Assembly: GCA_016872555.1 (NCBI GenBank)
Contig: VGZO01000001.1
Span: 1-64,000 of the forward strand
Source of the DNA: Planctomycetota bacterium
GTDB taxonomy: Bacteria > Planctomycetota > Planctomycetia > Pirellulales > UBA1268
Direction: 5' to 3'
DNA: 64,000 nt
This document shows, piece after piece, positions 24,553 through 33,682 of this stretch. The position numbers and the translations under genes are program-made. The notes beneath the pieces are model-generated. The model saw only the letters and a program-made list of their open reading frames with translations. It ran no database searches and was not told the origin of the DNA. Numbering within the stretch: position 1 is the first letter of the stretch; each line of letters begins with the position of its first letter.

Positions 24553-25914
24553 ATGGCAGGCATGTTCAAACGGATCCTCGTCGCCAATCGTGGTGAGATC
24601 GCCCTCCGGGTTATCCGCGCCTGCCGGGAGATGGGGATCGAGACGGTCGCCGTCCACAGCGAGGCCGACCGCGGCGCCGCCTACCTCGAGCTCGCCGACG
24701 AGGCGATCTGCATCGGACCGGCGCGGGCCGCCGACAGCTACCTGCGGATCGACCGGATCATCAGCGCCGCCGAGGTCGGCAACGCCCAGGCGATCCACCC
24801 CGGCTACGGCTTCCTCTCCGAGAACTCCCACTTCGCCGAGGTCTGCCGGTCCTGCGACATCACGTTCATCGGCCCGACCCCCGAGGCGATGCAGCGGCTC
24901 GGCGACAAGAACTCCGCCCGGGCGCTGGCCAAGAGCGCGGGTGTGCCGACCGTGCCGGGCAGTGACGGTCTGGTGACGAGCGAGGAGGAGGCGGTGCGGA
25001 TCGCCCGCGGGATCGGCTTCCCCGTGCTCCTCAAGGCGACCGCCGGGGGCGGCGGCAAGGGGATGCGGGTCGCCCCCAACGACGCCGCCCTCGCCGGTGC
25101 CTGGCAGCAGGCCTCGGCCGAGGCCCAGGCGGCGTTCGGCAATCCCGGGATCTACATCGAGAAATACGTCGAGCGGCCACGGCACGTCGAGATCCAGATC
25201 CTCGGCGACCACCACGGCACGGTGGTCCATCTCTGGGAGCGCGACTGCTCCACGCAGCGGCGCCACCAGAAGCTGATCGAGGAGAGCCCCTCGCCGCGCC
25301 TCCCCCAGGCGACGCGCGAGGCGATGTGCGCCGCCGCGGTGCGCCTCGCCAAGGCCGCCGGCTACCACTCGGCGGGGACGGTCGAATTCATCGTCGACCA
25401 GCACGACAACTTCTACTTCATCGAGGTCAACGCCCGGATCCAGGTCGAGCATCCGGTCAGCGAGATGGTGACCGGGATCGACCTGGTGAAGGCCCAGATC
25501 CGGATCGCCGCCGGCGCGCCGCTCGGGCTGGTGCAGGACGACGTCGTCCTGCGCGGGCACGCCATCGAATGCCGGATCAACGCCGAGGACCCGGCCGCGA
25601 ACTTCCGCCCCTGCCCCGGCCGGATCGAGCGGATCATCGCCCCCGGCGGGTTCGGCGTCCGCTTCGATTCGCACGTCGCCGCCGGCTCGGTCGTGCCCCC
25701 CAACTACGACTCGCTCGTCGGCAAGCTGATCGTCCACCAGCCCTCGCGCGAGGCGGCGGTGGCGACGATGCTCCGGGCCCTGGCCGAACTGCGGATCGAG
25801 GGGGTGAAGACGACCGTCCCGCTCCACGAAAAACTGCTCCGCAGTGCCGCGTTCCACGAGGCGCGGATCGACACCACCTTCGTGGAACGCTGGCTCGCCG
25901 GCTCCCCCTCCTGA
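24553..25914 (+). CDS. accC: Biotin carboxylase subunit of acetyl-CoA carboxylase
   Basis: A 453-residue ATP-grasp enzyme. [20 protein letters not shown] opens the biotin carboxylase N-domain, GGGGKGMR is the glycine-rich ATP loop, and [18 protein letters not shown] is the catalytic core. It carboxylates biotin on AccB using bicarbonate and ATP. ATG 24553 follows AGGCAGGG closely, and ATG 24562 would give the more usual [11 protein letters not shown] start. The carboxyltransferase genes (accA, accD) are not in the window. Confidence 0.95.
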   Translation: MAGMFKRILVANRGEIALRVIRACREMGIETVAVHSEADRGAAYLELADEAICIGPARAADSYLRIDRIISAAEVGNAQAIHPGYGFLSENSHFAEVCRSCDITFIGPTPEAMQRLGDKNSARALAKSAGVPTVPGSDGLVTSEEEAVRIARGIGFPVLLKATAGGGGKGMRVAPNDAALAGAWQQASAEAQAAFGNPGIYIEKYVERPRHVEIQILGDHHGTVVHLWERDCSTQRRHQKLIEESPSPRLPQATREAMCAAAVRLAKAAGYHSAGTVEFIVDQHDNFYFIEVNARIQVEHPVSEMVTGIDLVKAQIRIAAGAPLGLVQDDVVLRGHAIECRINAEDPAANFRPCPGRIERIIAPGGFGVRFDSHVAAGSVVPPNYDSLVGKLIVHQPSREAAVATMLRALAELRIEGVKTTVPLHEKLLRSAAFHEARIDTTFVERWLAGSPS

Positions 25915-25921
25915 CACCGCC

Positions 25922-27232
25922 ATGAACGAAAGCCTCTCCCGCCCCCCGAAGTCGGCCCACCAGTTCCGTCGCGTCGCGATCCTGTTCGCCGGCGGGCCGG
26001 CCCCCGGCGCCAACGCCGTGATCTCGACCGCCGCGATCTCGTTCCTCCGCAACGACACGGAGGTCATCGGGATGAAGCACGGCTACTCGGCGCTCGCCGA
26101 CTTCGATCCCGCCGCCCCGCTCGTCGAGGGGCGCGACTACGTGCGGATCACCTCCGACTTCCTCAAGCGCTCGCGCTCCAGCCAGGGGATCCTGATCGGC
26201 ACCGCGCGGACCAATCCCGGCAAGCTCGTCTCGTCGCCGGCCCACTTCGACGACCCCGAGCGCGTCGGGCCGCTGCGCCGGGTCTACGAGGGGCTGCGGT
26301 CGCTGGGGGTCGAGGCGCTGATCTCGATCGGCGGCGACGACACGTTGAAGACGGCCAACAAGTTCAAGCTGTTCCAGGACCGGCTCCCGCCGGGCAGCCC
26401 GCGGATCCCCGTCGTGCACCTGCCGAAGACGATCGACAACGACTACATGGGGATCGACTTCACCTTCGGCTACTTCACCGCCGTCGACACGCTCGGCGAC
26501 GAGATCCGCAACCTCCTCCACGACGCCGAGGCGGGGCGGACCTACTTCGTCTGCGAGACGATGGGGCGCAGTGCCGGCTGGCTGGCCTACGGGGCGGCGA
26601 TCTCCGGTGAGGCGAGCCTGGTGATCAGCGTCGAGGACATCCACGGCCGCTACCGCGGCGAGGAGACGGTCACCGCCGCCGACGGCACGACGAGCATCCG
26701 CCCGGTGATGAACACCGAGGAGGTCGTCGGCCGGATCGTGAAGACGATGCTCGTCCGCGAGGAGAGCGAGGGGAAGCAGTTCGGCGTCGTCGTCCTCGCC
26801 GAGGGGCTCGCCGAGTACCTCCCCGCCCGGAGCCTCGAGGGGGTGCCACGCGACGACCATGGCCACATCTCGATCAGCCACGTGCAGCTCGGGCGGATGT
26901 TCGCCAAGCTGGTGGCGGCCGAGTACAAGCGCCAGACCGGCCGGTCGCGGAAGGTGATCGGGCTGCAGCTCGGCTACGAGGCGCGCTGCGCGCGGCCCCA
27001 TGCCTTCGACATCATGCTCGGCAGCCAGCTCGGCGTCGGCGGCTACCGGGCGCTCGCCGAGCGCGGCCTCGACGGGGTGATGGTCAGCGTCTCGGGACAG
27101 CTCGACCTCAACTACGTCCCGTTCGCGGAGCTCGTCGACCCGGTGACGCTGGTGACGGTCGTCCGCTACGTCGAACGCGGCAGCGACTTCCACCGCCTCG
27201 CCCGGTTCCTCGAGACGTTCGTCAACGAGTGA
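25922..27232 (+). CDS. pfp: Pyrophosphate-type 6-phosphofructokinase
   Basis: A 436-residue phosphofructokinase. The phosphoryl-donor signature is SIGGDDTLKTA with Asp at the fourth position, and the substrate motif is PKTIDND. Both are marks of pyrophosphate-dependent enzymes, where ATP-dependent ones have GGDGS and PGTIDND. GRSAGWLA is also typical. It would interconvert fructose 6-phosphate and fructose 1,6-bisphosphate reversibly with PPi. It starts seven bases after accC and may be co-transcribed with it. Confidence 0.9.
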   Translation: MNESLSRPPKSAHQFRRVAILFAGGPAPGANAVISTAAISFLRNDTEVIGMKHGYSALADFDPAAPLVEGRDYVRITSDFLKRSRSSQGILIGTARTNPGKLVSSPAHFDDPERVGPLRRVYEGLRSLGVEALISIGGDDTLKTANKFKLFQDRLPPGSPRIPVVHLPKTIDNDYMGIDFTFGYFTAVDTLGDEIRNLLHDAEAGRTYFVCETMGRSAGWLAYGAAISGEASLVISVEDIHGRYRGEETVTAADGTTSIRPVMNTEEVVGRIVKTMLVREESEGKQFGVVVLAEGLAEYLPARSLEGVPRDDHGHISISHVQLGRMFAKLVAAEYKRQTGRSRKVIGLQLGYEARCARPHAFDIMLGSQLGVGGYRALAERGLDGVMVSVSGQLDLNYVPFAELVDPVTLVTVVRYVERGSDFHRLARFLETFVNE

Positions 27233-27247
27233 CGCGGGCGGCGGCGG

Positions 27248-27841
27248 TCAGACCGTCAGCGTGCCCTTCGTGCTCGGGATCCCCGCCTGGCGCGGGTCGA
27301 TCTCGGCCGCCATCCGCAGGCTGCGCGCCAGCGCCTTGAACACCGCCTCGGCGACGTGATGGGCGTTGCGGCCGTGGTGGAGGACGGCGTGGACGTTGGC
27401 CCCGGCAGTCGCCGCGAAGGCCTCCCAGAAGACCTCGACGAGCTGGACGTCGAAGGCACCGATCGTGGGCACGCGGAACTCGACAGCGAGCACGGTGGCG
27501 GCACGCCCGCCGAGGTCGATCGCCCCGGTGACCAGCGCCTCGTCCATCGGCAGCGTGCAGTGGCCGTAGCGGCGGATGCCGCGGCGGTCGCCGAGCGCCT
27601 CGCGGACCGCCTGGCCGACGCTCCGGCCGACATCCTCGACGGTGTGGTGGCCGTCGACGTGCAGGTCGCCCTGGCAGCGCACGGCCAGGTCGACCAGCGC
27701 GTGGCCGGCGAGGAGCGTGAGCATGTGGTCGAAGAAGCCGAGGCCCGTGGCGATCTCGGCCCGGCCGGTGCCGTCGAGGTCGAGGGCGACGGAGACGGCG
27801 GTCTCGGCGGTGGTCCGGGAGACGGTGGCGGTGCGGTGCAT
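27248..27841 (-). CDS. hisB: Imidazoleglycerol-phosphate dehydratase
   Basis: A 197-residue enzyme of histidine biosynthesis. The duplicated metal-binding motifs are visible: GFFDHMLTLLAGHA and GDLHVDGHHTVEDVG in the first half, GAFDVQLVEVFWEAF and HHGRNAHHVAEAVFKALA in the second. It ends with the common STKGTL. It removes water from imidazoleglycerol phosphate. The gene begins five bases after hisC, so they form one operon, and no phosphatase domain is fused. Confidence 0.95.
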   Translation of the reverse strand: MHRTATVSRTTAETAVSVALDLDGTGRAEIATGLGFFDHMLTLLAGHALVDLAVRCQGDLHVDGHHTVEDVGRSVGQAVREALGDRRGIRRYGHCTLPMDEALVTGAIDLGGRAATVLAVEFRVPTIGAFDVQLVEVFWEAFAATAGANVHAVLHHGRNAHHVAEAVFKALARSLRMAAEIDPRQAGIPSTKGTLTV

Positions 27842-27846
27842 GGGGT

Positions 27847-28938
27847 CTAGAGCGTGCGGAGGGCGGCGAGGAGGGCGTCGATCTCGGCGTCGGTGCCGAC
27901 GGTGATCCGCAGGCCGTCGCCCCAGCCGGCGTAGTCCATGCAGCGGACGAGGATCCGCCGCGCCTTGAGGGCCTCGTAGAGCGCCCGGTGGGGCCGGTCG
28001 GCGTGCGTGCACCAGACGAAGTTCGCCTGGCTGTCGACGACGGTGAAGCCGAGCGTGCGGAGCCCGGCCGTCAGCCGGGCGCGGGTCGCGAGCAGCCGGG
28101 CGCGCGTGGCGGCGAGCCACTCGCGGTCGAGCAGCGCCGCGGTCGCCGCCGCGATCGAGAGGGCGTCGCAGTTGTAGGAATCCTTCATCTTCACCAGCTG
28201 CTCGACGAGCTCCGGCCGGGCGATCGCGTAGCCGAAGCGGATCCCCGCCAGGGCGTAGGACTTGCTCAGCGACCGGGTGACGATGACGCGGTCGAGGGTC
28301 CGCACCAGGCCGACGCAGTCGCTGTCGGCGAAATCGCCGTAGGCCTCGTCGACGACGAGCGGACAGGGGAGCTGCCGTGCCAGCTCGGCGACGCGCTGCG
28401 GCGCCAGGCAGGTCCCCGACGGGCTGTTGGGATTGGCGAGGATCGCCAGCCGGAGGGGCGTGCCCGACGGCGTCGCCGGCGCGGCGAAGCCGTCGTCGAG
28501 CGACCAGTCGCGGGCGAACGGATGTTCGTCGCACGCCGCTCCCTGGAGCTGGGCGAGGGTCCGGTAGAGGATGTAGCTCGGATAGGCCATCCGCAGCCAG
28601 TCCCCTTCGCCGACGAACGACCGGACGAGGATCGTGAGCAGGTCGTCGCTGCCGTTGCCGCAGAGGATCCAGTCGGGATCGACTCCGTGGAGCGCGGCGG
28701 CCTGCTCGCGAAAGCGGGTCGCGAGCGGATCGGGATACTTGGCGAGCGTCCGCCCCGACAAAAGCGCCGTCACCGCCGCGGCGACGCGGGGGGAGGGAGC
28801 GTAGGGATTCTCGTTGGTGTTGAGCTTGATCCAGTCGCCCGACTGCGGTTGCTCGCCGGGGACGTAGCCGGCGATCGCCGCCAGCCCGGGGCGGACGAGA
28901 TTGGACGCGGTGATGGCGGCGCGGGTGGTGGGTGTCAC
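27847..28938 (-). CDS. hisC: Histidinol-phosphate aminotransferase
   Basis: A 363-residue class I/II PLP aminotransferase. KLNTNENPYAPSP, GNGSDDLLTILVRSFVGEG, ILANPNSPSGT, VVDEAYGDF and the PLP-lysine region TRSLSKSYALAGIRFGYA are all present. It converts imidazole acetol phosphate and glutamate to histidinol phosphate. It is the first gene of a short hisC-hisB operon. hisD lies about 1.2 kb away on the same strand. Confidence 0.95.
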   Translation of the reverse strand: MTPTTRAAITASNLVRPGLAAIAGYVPGEQPQSGDWIKLNTNENPYAPSPRVAAAVTALLSGRTLAKYPDPLATRFREQAAALHGVDPDWILCGNGSDDLLTILVRSFVGEGDWLRMAYPSYILYRTLAQLQGAACDEHPFARDWSLDDGFAAPATPSGTPLRLAILANPNSPSGTCLAPQRVAELARQLPCPLVVDEAYGDFADSDCVGLVRTLDRVIVTRSLSKSYALAGIRFGYAIARPELVEQLVKMKDSYNCDALSIAAATAALLDREWLAATRARLLATRARLTAGLRTLGFTVVDSQANFVWCTHADRPHRALYEALKARRILVRCMDYAGWGDGLRITVGTDAEIDALLAALRTL

Positions 28939-29205
28939 GACCGGAGTCTACCTCGCCTGAACTGCCAACAGGCCGTGGACCAAGGTATCGGCCGCCGGAT
29001 GCGGCCGACGGCGACCAGGGAGACCCTTGGCGTTTCCCTCGGTTGCCCGAGTGGACAAAGGCCATGGAGGGCTTTGGCCACGGACAGCAAGCGCCGGCCC
29101 GGCGCCCCCTGCACCGCCGTCACGACCGTCACGACCGGCGCCGCTCGCGGCGCGGCCGCCGGCTGCTATCGTGGCCGGTCGGTCAGACCCCGCAAGGAGC
29201 CCGTG

Positions 29206-29652
29206 ATGGAAGGAACGTGGTGGATCCTGCTCGCCGCCGGCGCCGGCTGCTGCATCGCCCTCCAGGCCGCGGCCAACGCCGCCCTCCGCGGCGCCGTCGG
29301 CGACGCGCGAGTCGCCGCGTTCTTCTCGATCTGCGGCACGATCGTCTGCGCCTGCCTGTTCATGCTCGCCGTCCGTCCGCCGCTGCCGCCGCTGGCCGCC
29401 GTCCGAGGCACGCCGTGGTGGTACTGGATCGGCGGTCCGCTCGGCGCGATGATCGTGCTCGCCGGGGCGACGCTCGCCCCGCGGCTCGGCGCCGCCGCGT
29501 TCATCGCCGCGGTCGTCGGCGGGCAGCTGGCCTGCTCGGTGCTCCTCGACCACTTTGGCGCGATGAACCTGCCCCGGCAGCCGCTCTCGGCGCTGCGGCT
29601 CGTCGGCGTGGCGCTGGTGTTCGCCGGGATGCTGCTGGTGAAGTTCCGCTGA
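29206..29652 (+). CDS. DMT-family transporter of the DUF606/YdcZ type
   Basis: A 148-residue protein with about five hydrophobic helices (ILLAAGAGCCIALQAAANAALRG, FSICGTIVCACLFMLAV, GPLGAMIVLAGATLAPRLGAA, LRLVGVALVFAGMLLV). The AANAALR motif in helix 1 and the LDHFG motif in helix 4 match DUF606. The ribosome-binding site AAGGAGC precedes ATG 29206. These are small inner-membrane exporter-like proteins of uncertain substrate. The 276 bases after it hold nothing I recognise. Confidence 0.75.
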   Translation: MEGTWWILLAAGAGCCIALQAAANAALRGAVGDARVAAFFSICGTIVCACLFMLAVRPPLPPLAAVRGTPWWYWIGGPLGAMIVLAGATLAPRLGAAAFIAAVVGGQLACSVLLDHFGAMNLPRQPLSALRLVGVALVFAGMLLVKFR

Positions 29653-29928
29653 ATTTCCGTGGAAAAAGCCCGCTGAGGCCATGATTCGCATGTCCGTGGG
29701 TCACCGCGGCCGGTGAAGCCTCCGCTCGGTCTCTGCAGAGGGGGTCGCCCCCCGCGCCTCTTCCCTCGCATCGACCCGCAGCCAGGGGTGACGGGCCGAT
29801 GCGCGGGCGACGGCGGAGGGGCTGCGCCGGCCCTGTGATGGGAATGCCGGGATGTCGTCTCCTGTCTTCCACCCACGACGATCCCGGATGGACCTTGTCG
29901 ACTCTCGGTCGGCCGCATCCGGCGGCCG

Positions 29929-30108
29929 TCAGTCGAGGCGCGGCGGGAGCCGGTCGAGGACGACGATCAGGAACGTCGCCACCGGGCCGAGGACGAGCGA
30001 CAGCACCCACCAGGCCAGGCCGCTGCGATTCTTCGACTGTGCCAGCCCGGCGTTGATCAGCGACAGCGTCCCCCAGCCGACGAAGAACGGAAATGGGTCG
30101 TCGTTCAC
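29929..30108 (-). CDS. Small conserved-type membrane protein, 59 residues
   Basis: A short gene that starts at GTG 30108 overlapping the hisD stop as GTGA. It reads DDPFPFFVGWGTLSLINAG, then LAQSKNRSGLAWWVLS and LVLGPVATFLIVVLDRLP, so it has two membrane helices around a basic SKNRSG turn. The pattern of a small two-helix protein with a GPxATxxxV second helix recurs in many bacteria, but I know of no function. Overlap with hisD and good hydrophobic periodicity make it credible. Confidence 0.6.
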   Translation of the reverse strand: MNDDPFPFFVGWGTLSLINAGLAQSKNRSGLAWWVLSLVLGPVATFLIVVLDRLPPRLD

Positions 30109-31493
30109 GTGCCCCCCTGCCCCGGTGACGCCGAGCGGATCTCCACGCTCTTCCGGTGGGCCGACAGCCCCTCGGTGTCGGCGAGGATGCGGATGTCGGC
30201 CGCCAGCTCGGCGAGGTCGGCGGCCGCGAGGCGGATCACGCTGCCGCCCCGGAGGAAGTCGCGCGCCGACAGCCCGGCGCTGAACCGCGCCGTGCCGCCG
30301 GTCGGCAGGACGTGGGACGGCCCGGCCGCGTAGTCGCCGGCGGCGACGGGGCTGTGCGGTCCGAGAAACACCGCGCCGGCGTGGCGGATCCGCGCCAGCG
30401 TCGCCTCGGGATCGGCGGTGTCGATCGAGAGGTGCTCGGGGGCCAGCGCGTCGGCCAGCGCCTCCGCCTCGGCGATGTCGCGGCAGACCACCAGGGCGCT
30501 GTATCGCGCCAGGCTGTCGCGCGTGAGGCTCTCGCGCTCGAGGCCCGACAATTGTGCGGCGAGGGCTGCCGCCACCGCCTCGGCCAGCGGCCGGCTGGCG
30601 GTGAGCAGCAGCGCCGAGCCGGGGGAATGCTCGGCCTGGGCGAGCATGTCGGCGGCGATGAACTCCGGCCGGGCCGTGGCGTCGGCGACGACGACGATCT
30701 CGCTGGGGCCGGCGATCGAGTCGATCGCCACGTCGCCGGCGACGAATTGCTTGGCCAGCGCCACGAACAGGTTTCCCGGGCCGACGATCATGTCGACGCG
30801 CGGGATCCCCCCGACGCCGTAGGCGAGCGCCGCCACCGCCTGGGCGCCGCCGACGCGGAGCACGCGGTCGACCCCGAGCTCGCGGCAGGTGGCGAGCACA
30901 TGGGCGTTGTCAGCGCCGAACGGCGTCGGCGGGGCGACGACGACGACCTCGCGCACGCCCGCGACCCGCGCCGGTACGACGGTCATCAGCAGTGTCGAAG
31001 GGTAGGCGGCGGCGCCGCCGGGCACGCAGACGCCGACGCGGTCGAGCGGCAGGTCGCGCTGGCGGAGCTGGCCGCCGCCGGCCAGCGCCACCGCCACCGG
31101 CGGCGGCAGGAGGGCGCGCTGGAAGCGCTCGACGCGATCACGGATCCGCCGGACGGCAGCGAGAAACCCGGGGTCGACGGAGGCGTGGGCGGCGGCCAGC
31201 GACGCCTCGGGAACCTCGACGGGGCCGTCGGCCGCGGCGCCGTCGAGTCGGCGCGAGTAGTCGACGAGCGCTTCGCGGCCGCGCTGGCGGACGTCGGTGC
31301 AGATCCGGGCGACGACCTGGCGCGGCGAGAGCGGCTCGCCGAACACCGCCAGCGTCCGCTGCCGCCCCGCCTCACTGACGATGTCCCCCTGCGAGCAGAG
31401 CGCCTGGCGGAGGGCGTCGAGCCGGGCCCGGTCGCCGGGAAGTGCGAGGTCAAGGAGCGGACAGGCGGCGGGAGCGGGCATCGCGGTGGCCAT
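30105..31493 (-). CDS. hisD: Histidinol dehydrogenase
   Basis: A 462-residue NAD-dependent enzyme for the last two steps of histidine synthesis. RVGVCVPGGAAAYPSTLLM, VGGAQAVAALAYGVG, VDMIVGPGNLFVALAK, SIAGPSEIVVVAD, DMLAQAEHSPGS, APEHLSI and GPSHVLPTGGTARF are all family motifs, and the zinc-ligand positions are occupied. I chose ATG 31493; ATG 31481 is also possible. It is separate from hisC-hisB. Confidence 0.95.
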   Translation of the reverse strand: MATAMPAPAACPLLDLALPGDRARLDALRQALCSQGDIVSEAGRQRTLAVFGEPLSPRQVVARICTDVRQRGREALVDYSRRLDGAAADGPVEVPEASLAAAHASVDPGFLAAVRRIRDRVERFQRALLPPPVAVALAGGGQLRQRDLPLDRVGVCVPGGAAAYPSTLLMTVVPARVAGVREVVVVAPPTPFGADNAHVLATCRELGVDRVLRVGGAQAVAALAYGVGGIPRVDMIVGPGNLFVALAKQFVAGDVAIDSIAGPSEIVVVADATARPEFIAADMLAQAEHSPGSALLLTASRPLAEAVAAALAAQLSGLERESLTRDSLARYSALVVCRDIAEAEALADALAPEHLSIDTADPEATLARIRHAGAVFLGPHSPVAAGDYAAGPSHVLPTGGTARFSAGLSARDFLRGGSVIRLAAADLAELAADIRILADTEGLSAHRKSVEIRSASPGQGGT

Positions 31494-31626
31494 CGGGGGG
31501 CGGCAGCAGAGGTCGAGCCTGTGGAGAATAGCCCGCGCGCCGGCCGGGGCGAATCGGAGCGGCGGAACCCCCGGTGGTGCCGGAGGAGCAGGCGACCGAG
31601 CCGATGAGGGCGTCGTCGCCTGATCG

Positions 31627-32754
31627 CTACCGCCGCGCGAGCGCCGGGGCCGGTTCACCGAACCGCTTCGTCCACGCCGTCGCGATCCAATTGCCGCGCG
31701 GCTCGTCGGCGGGGCCGGCCCCCGCGGCGAGGACCTCTGCCAACAGCGCCCGGCCGCGGGCGATCACCGGCGGCGCGGAGCCGGCCGGACGGTCGCCGAA
31801 CACCGGATCGGCCGGCCGCCCCTCCGCCGCGGGCAGCGGGGCCAGGCCGAGCCGGCGATCGAGGGCCACGGCCCGGCCGAGGGCCGCGGCGGCGTCGTCG
31901 TCGCGGCCGGCGGCCACCAGCGCGATCGCCTGGCGCACGAATGTGTCGGGCAGATCGGGGGCGACGGCGATGGCACGGCGGTAGGCGTCGAGGGCGTCGG
32001 CGAGGCGCCGCTCGTCGGCCACGGCGGCGCGGAGCGCGTCGTCCCCCTTGGCCACCAGCCGCGCCGCGCGCTGCCGGGCGACGCGGTTGCTCGTCCGCGC
32101 GGTCGCCTTGGCAGGTGCCGGACTCGTCAGCCCGGCGAGCAGCCGGCGGCCGTCGTCGCGCCGCGCCGTGGCGATGCCGGGCACGAAACCGATCTCGAGC
32201 GGCCCACGCGCGGTGAGGCCGAGATAGGGCGCCACGCCGGCCGGGCCGAACACCGGCACGGTGCCGGCGGGGAGCCACGAGCCGAACGGTGAGACGACGA
32301 TCGGCGGCCAGATCACGGCCGGCGTCGGACAGACCCAGGGGCCGTACCAGACCGGCGCGCACCAGGGATCCCAGCCGCAGCCACCCGACCACCAGCCACC
32401 GCGGCGCCAGCCGAACGAGCCGAAGCCGCAGGGATCCCAGCACACCGGCCAGGGGGGGCAGCCGACCACGGCGCTGCGGACGCTGCCGGAGAAGAAGTTG
32501 CCGCAGCCGACGCCGCTGACCGCGACGGTCTCCAGCACGCGGGCCGAGCCGAACCCACACCATCCCCCGCGCCAGCCGGGAAGCACGCACTCACCCCAGC
32601 GGGGGCCGCCGCCCCATCCGCAGGAGGCGATCGGCATCGGTCCGCACCCGGCATGGGGCGGGTGGGCGGAGACTGTACCGGCGAGGCATCCCGCGGTGGT
32701 CACGGCGAGGATGAGCGGCAGGAAAACTCGACCGGTCCGACGGCGGCGGTGCAT
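31627..32754 (-). CDS. Exported Cys/Trp/Gly-rich protein with a C-terminal TPR-like region
   Basis: A 375-residue secreted protein. A signal peptide (VFLPLILAVTTAGCLAGTVSA) is followed by a segment (about 33-150) extraordinarily rich in Cys, Gly, Trp and Pro, for example ECVLPGWRGGWCGFGS and WWSGGCGWDPWC. The C-terminal half is Ala/Arg-rich and helical with a TPR-like unit (ADALDAYRRAIAVAPDLPDTF, then a second repeat around AAALGRAVALDRRL). Similar Gly/Trp/Cys stretches occur in exported planctomycete proteins. Role unknown; possibly a disulfide-linked envelope component. Confidence 0.65.
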   Translation of the reverse strand: MHRRRRTGRVFLPLILAVTTAGCLAGTVSAHPPHAGCGPMPIASCGWGGGPRWGECVLPGWRGGWCGFGSARVLETVAVSGVGCGNFFSGSVRSAVVGCPPWPVCWDPCGFGSFGWRRGGWWSGGCGWDPWCAPVWYGPWVCPTPAVIWPPIVVSPFGSWLPAGTVPVFGPAGVAPYLGLTARGPLEIGFVPGIATARRDDGRRLLAGLTSPAPAKATARTSNRVARQRAARLVAKGDDALRAAVADERRLADALDAYRRAIAVAPDLPDTFVRQAIALVAAGRDDDAAAALGRAVALDRRLGLAPLPAAEGRPADPVFGDRPAGSAPPVIARGRALLAEVLAAGAGPADEPRGNWIATAWTKRFGEPAPALARR

Positions 32755-32935
32755 GGCCTTTCCTCCTCCCGGTCGATTCTACGGCTTCGGGTCGGAAAGC
32801 CCGAGGGAACGGTGCCGCGGGGGACGAACGGGGCGGGAAACTGGGCAAACCGCAGCGGCCGGGGCGAGGTTGCGGCCGCCGCGACACCGTCGGGAATCGG
32901 CGGAAGGCTTGTCCACGGCACGATCGAGGACGCCA

Positions 32936-33682
32936 GTGGGATCTTCACTCGCTCGCCGGGAGGCCGTCGGGAGGCGGCTCGGGCTCTGCCCGGCGCACGC
33001 GCGCACGCTCGCCCGGCTCGGGTCGCCCGACGAGATCCAGCGCTTCGTCACCGCGCTGCCGATGAACTTCGCGATCGGCCGGTCGGCGATGAGCGTGGCG
33101 GCGACGCTCGACGCCAACCGCGCCCACTGCCTCGAATCGTCGTTCGTCGCCGCGGTCGCGCTGTGGATGATCGGGATGCCGCCGCTGCTCGTCGACCTCG
33201 GTGCCGAGGAAGGGGACGTCGACCACGTGATCGCCGTCTTCCGCCGCGGCCGCCACTGGGGGGCGATCTCGAAGAGCAACACGCCCTACCTGCGGTTCCG
33301 CGACCCGGTCTACCGGTCGCTGCGCGAACTGGCGCTGTCGTACTTTCCGCAGTACGTCCGCTTCCGCCGCAAGACGCTACGCACCTATTCCGTGCCGGTC
33401 GACATGCGCCGCCACGACCCGGCGCTGTGGGTCACGCACGACCGCTTCTCGCACGAGATCATCGACGTCCTCACCGCGGCCCGCCACTACCCGCTCCTGC
33501 CGCGACCGCTGTCGTTCGCGCTGCGCCCGATCGACCCGATCGAGTCGCGGGCGACGCGGATCAAGGAGTGGGAGCCGCCGGCGGCGCGTCGGTCATCGCT
33601 GCCTGACCGAGCACCCGCCGCAGCGCGGTCATCGCGATCTCGCCGAATTGCCGCGGCGGCACCCGCCAGAGCCGCGGGTTGA
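32936..33682 (+). CDS. Transglutaminase-like cysteine-protease-fold protein, hypothetical
   Basis: A 248-residue protein, taken from GTG 32936. The core has RAHCLESSFVAAVALWM with a Cys placed like a transglutaminase nucleophile, then DHVIAVFRRGRHWGAISKSN with a His-containing strand, and RDPVYRSLRELALSYF. This Cys-His order suggests a transglutaminase/peptidase-like fold, but I cannot name a substrate. The last 122 bases overlap the convergent sugar isomerase gene. The residues after KEWEPP look like low-quality coding, so the true end may be disputed. Confidence 0.6.
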   Translation: MGSSLARREAVGRRLGLCPAHARTLARLGSPDEIQRFVTALPMNFAIGRSAMSVAATLDANRAHCLESSFVAAVALWMIGMPPLLVDLGAEEGDVDHVIAVFRRGRHWGAISKSNTPYLRFRDPVYRSLRELALSYFPQYVRFRRKTLRTYSVPVDMRRHDPALWVTHDRFSHEIIDVLTAARHYPLLPRPLSFALRPIDPIESRATRIKEWEPPAARRSSLPDRAPAAARSSRSRRIAAAAPARAAG

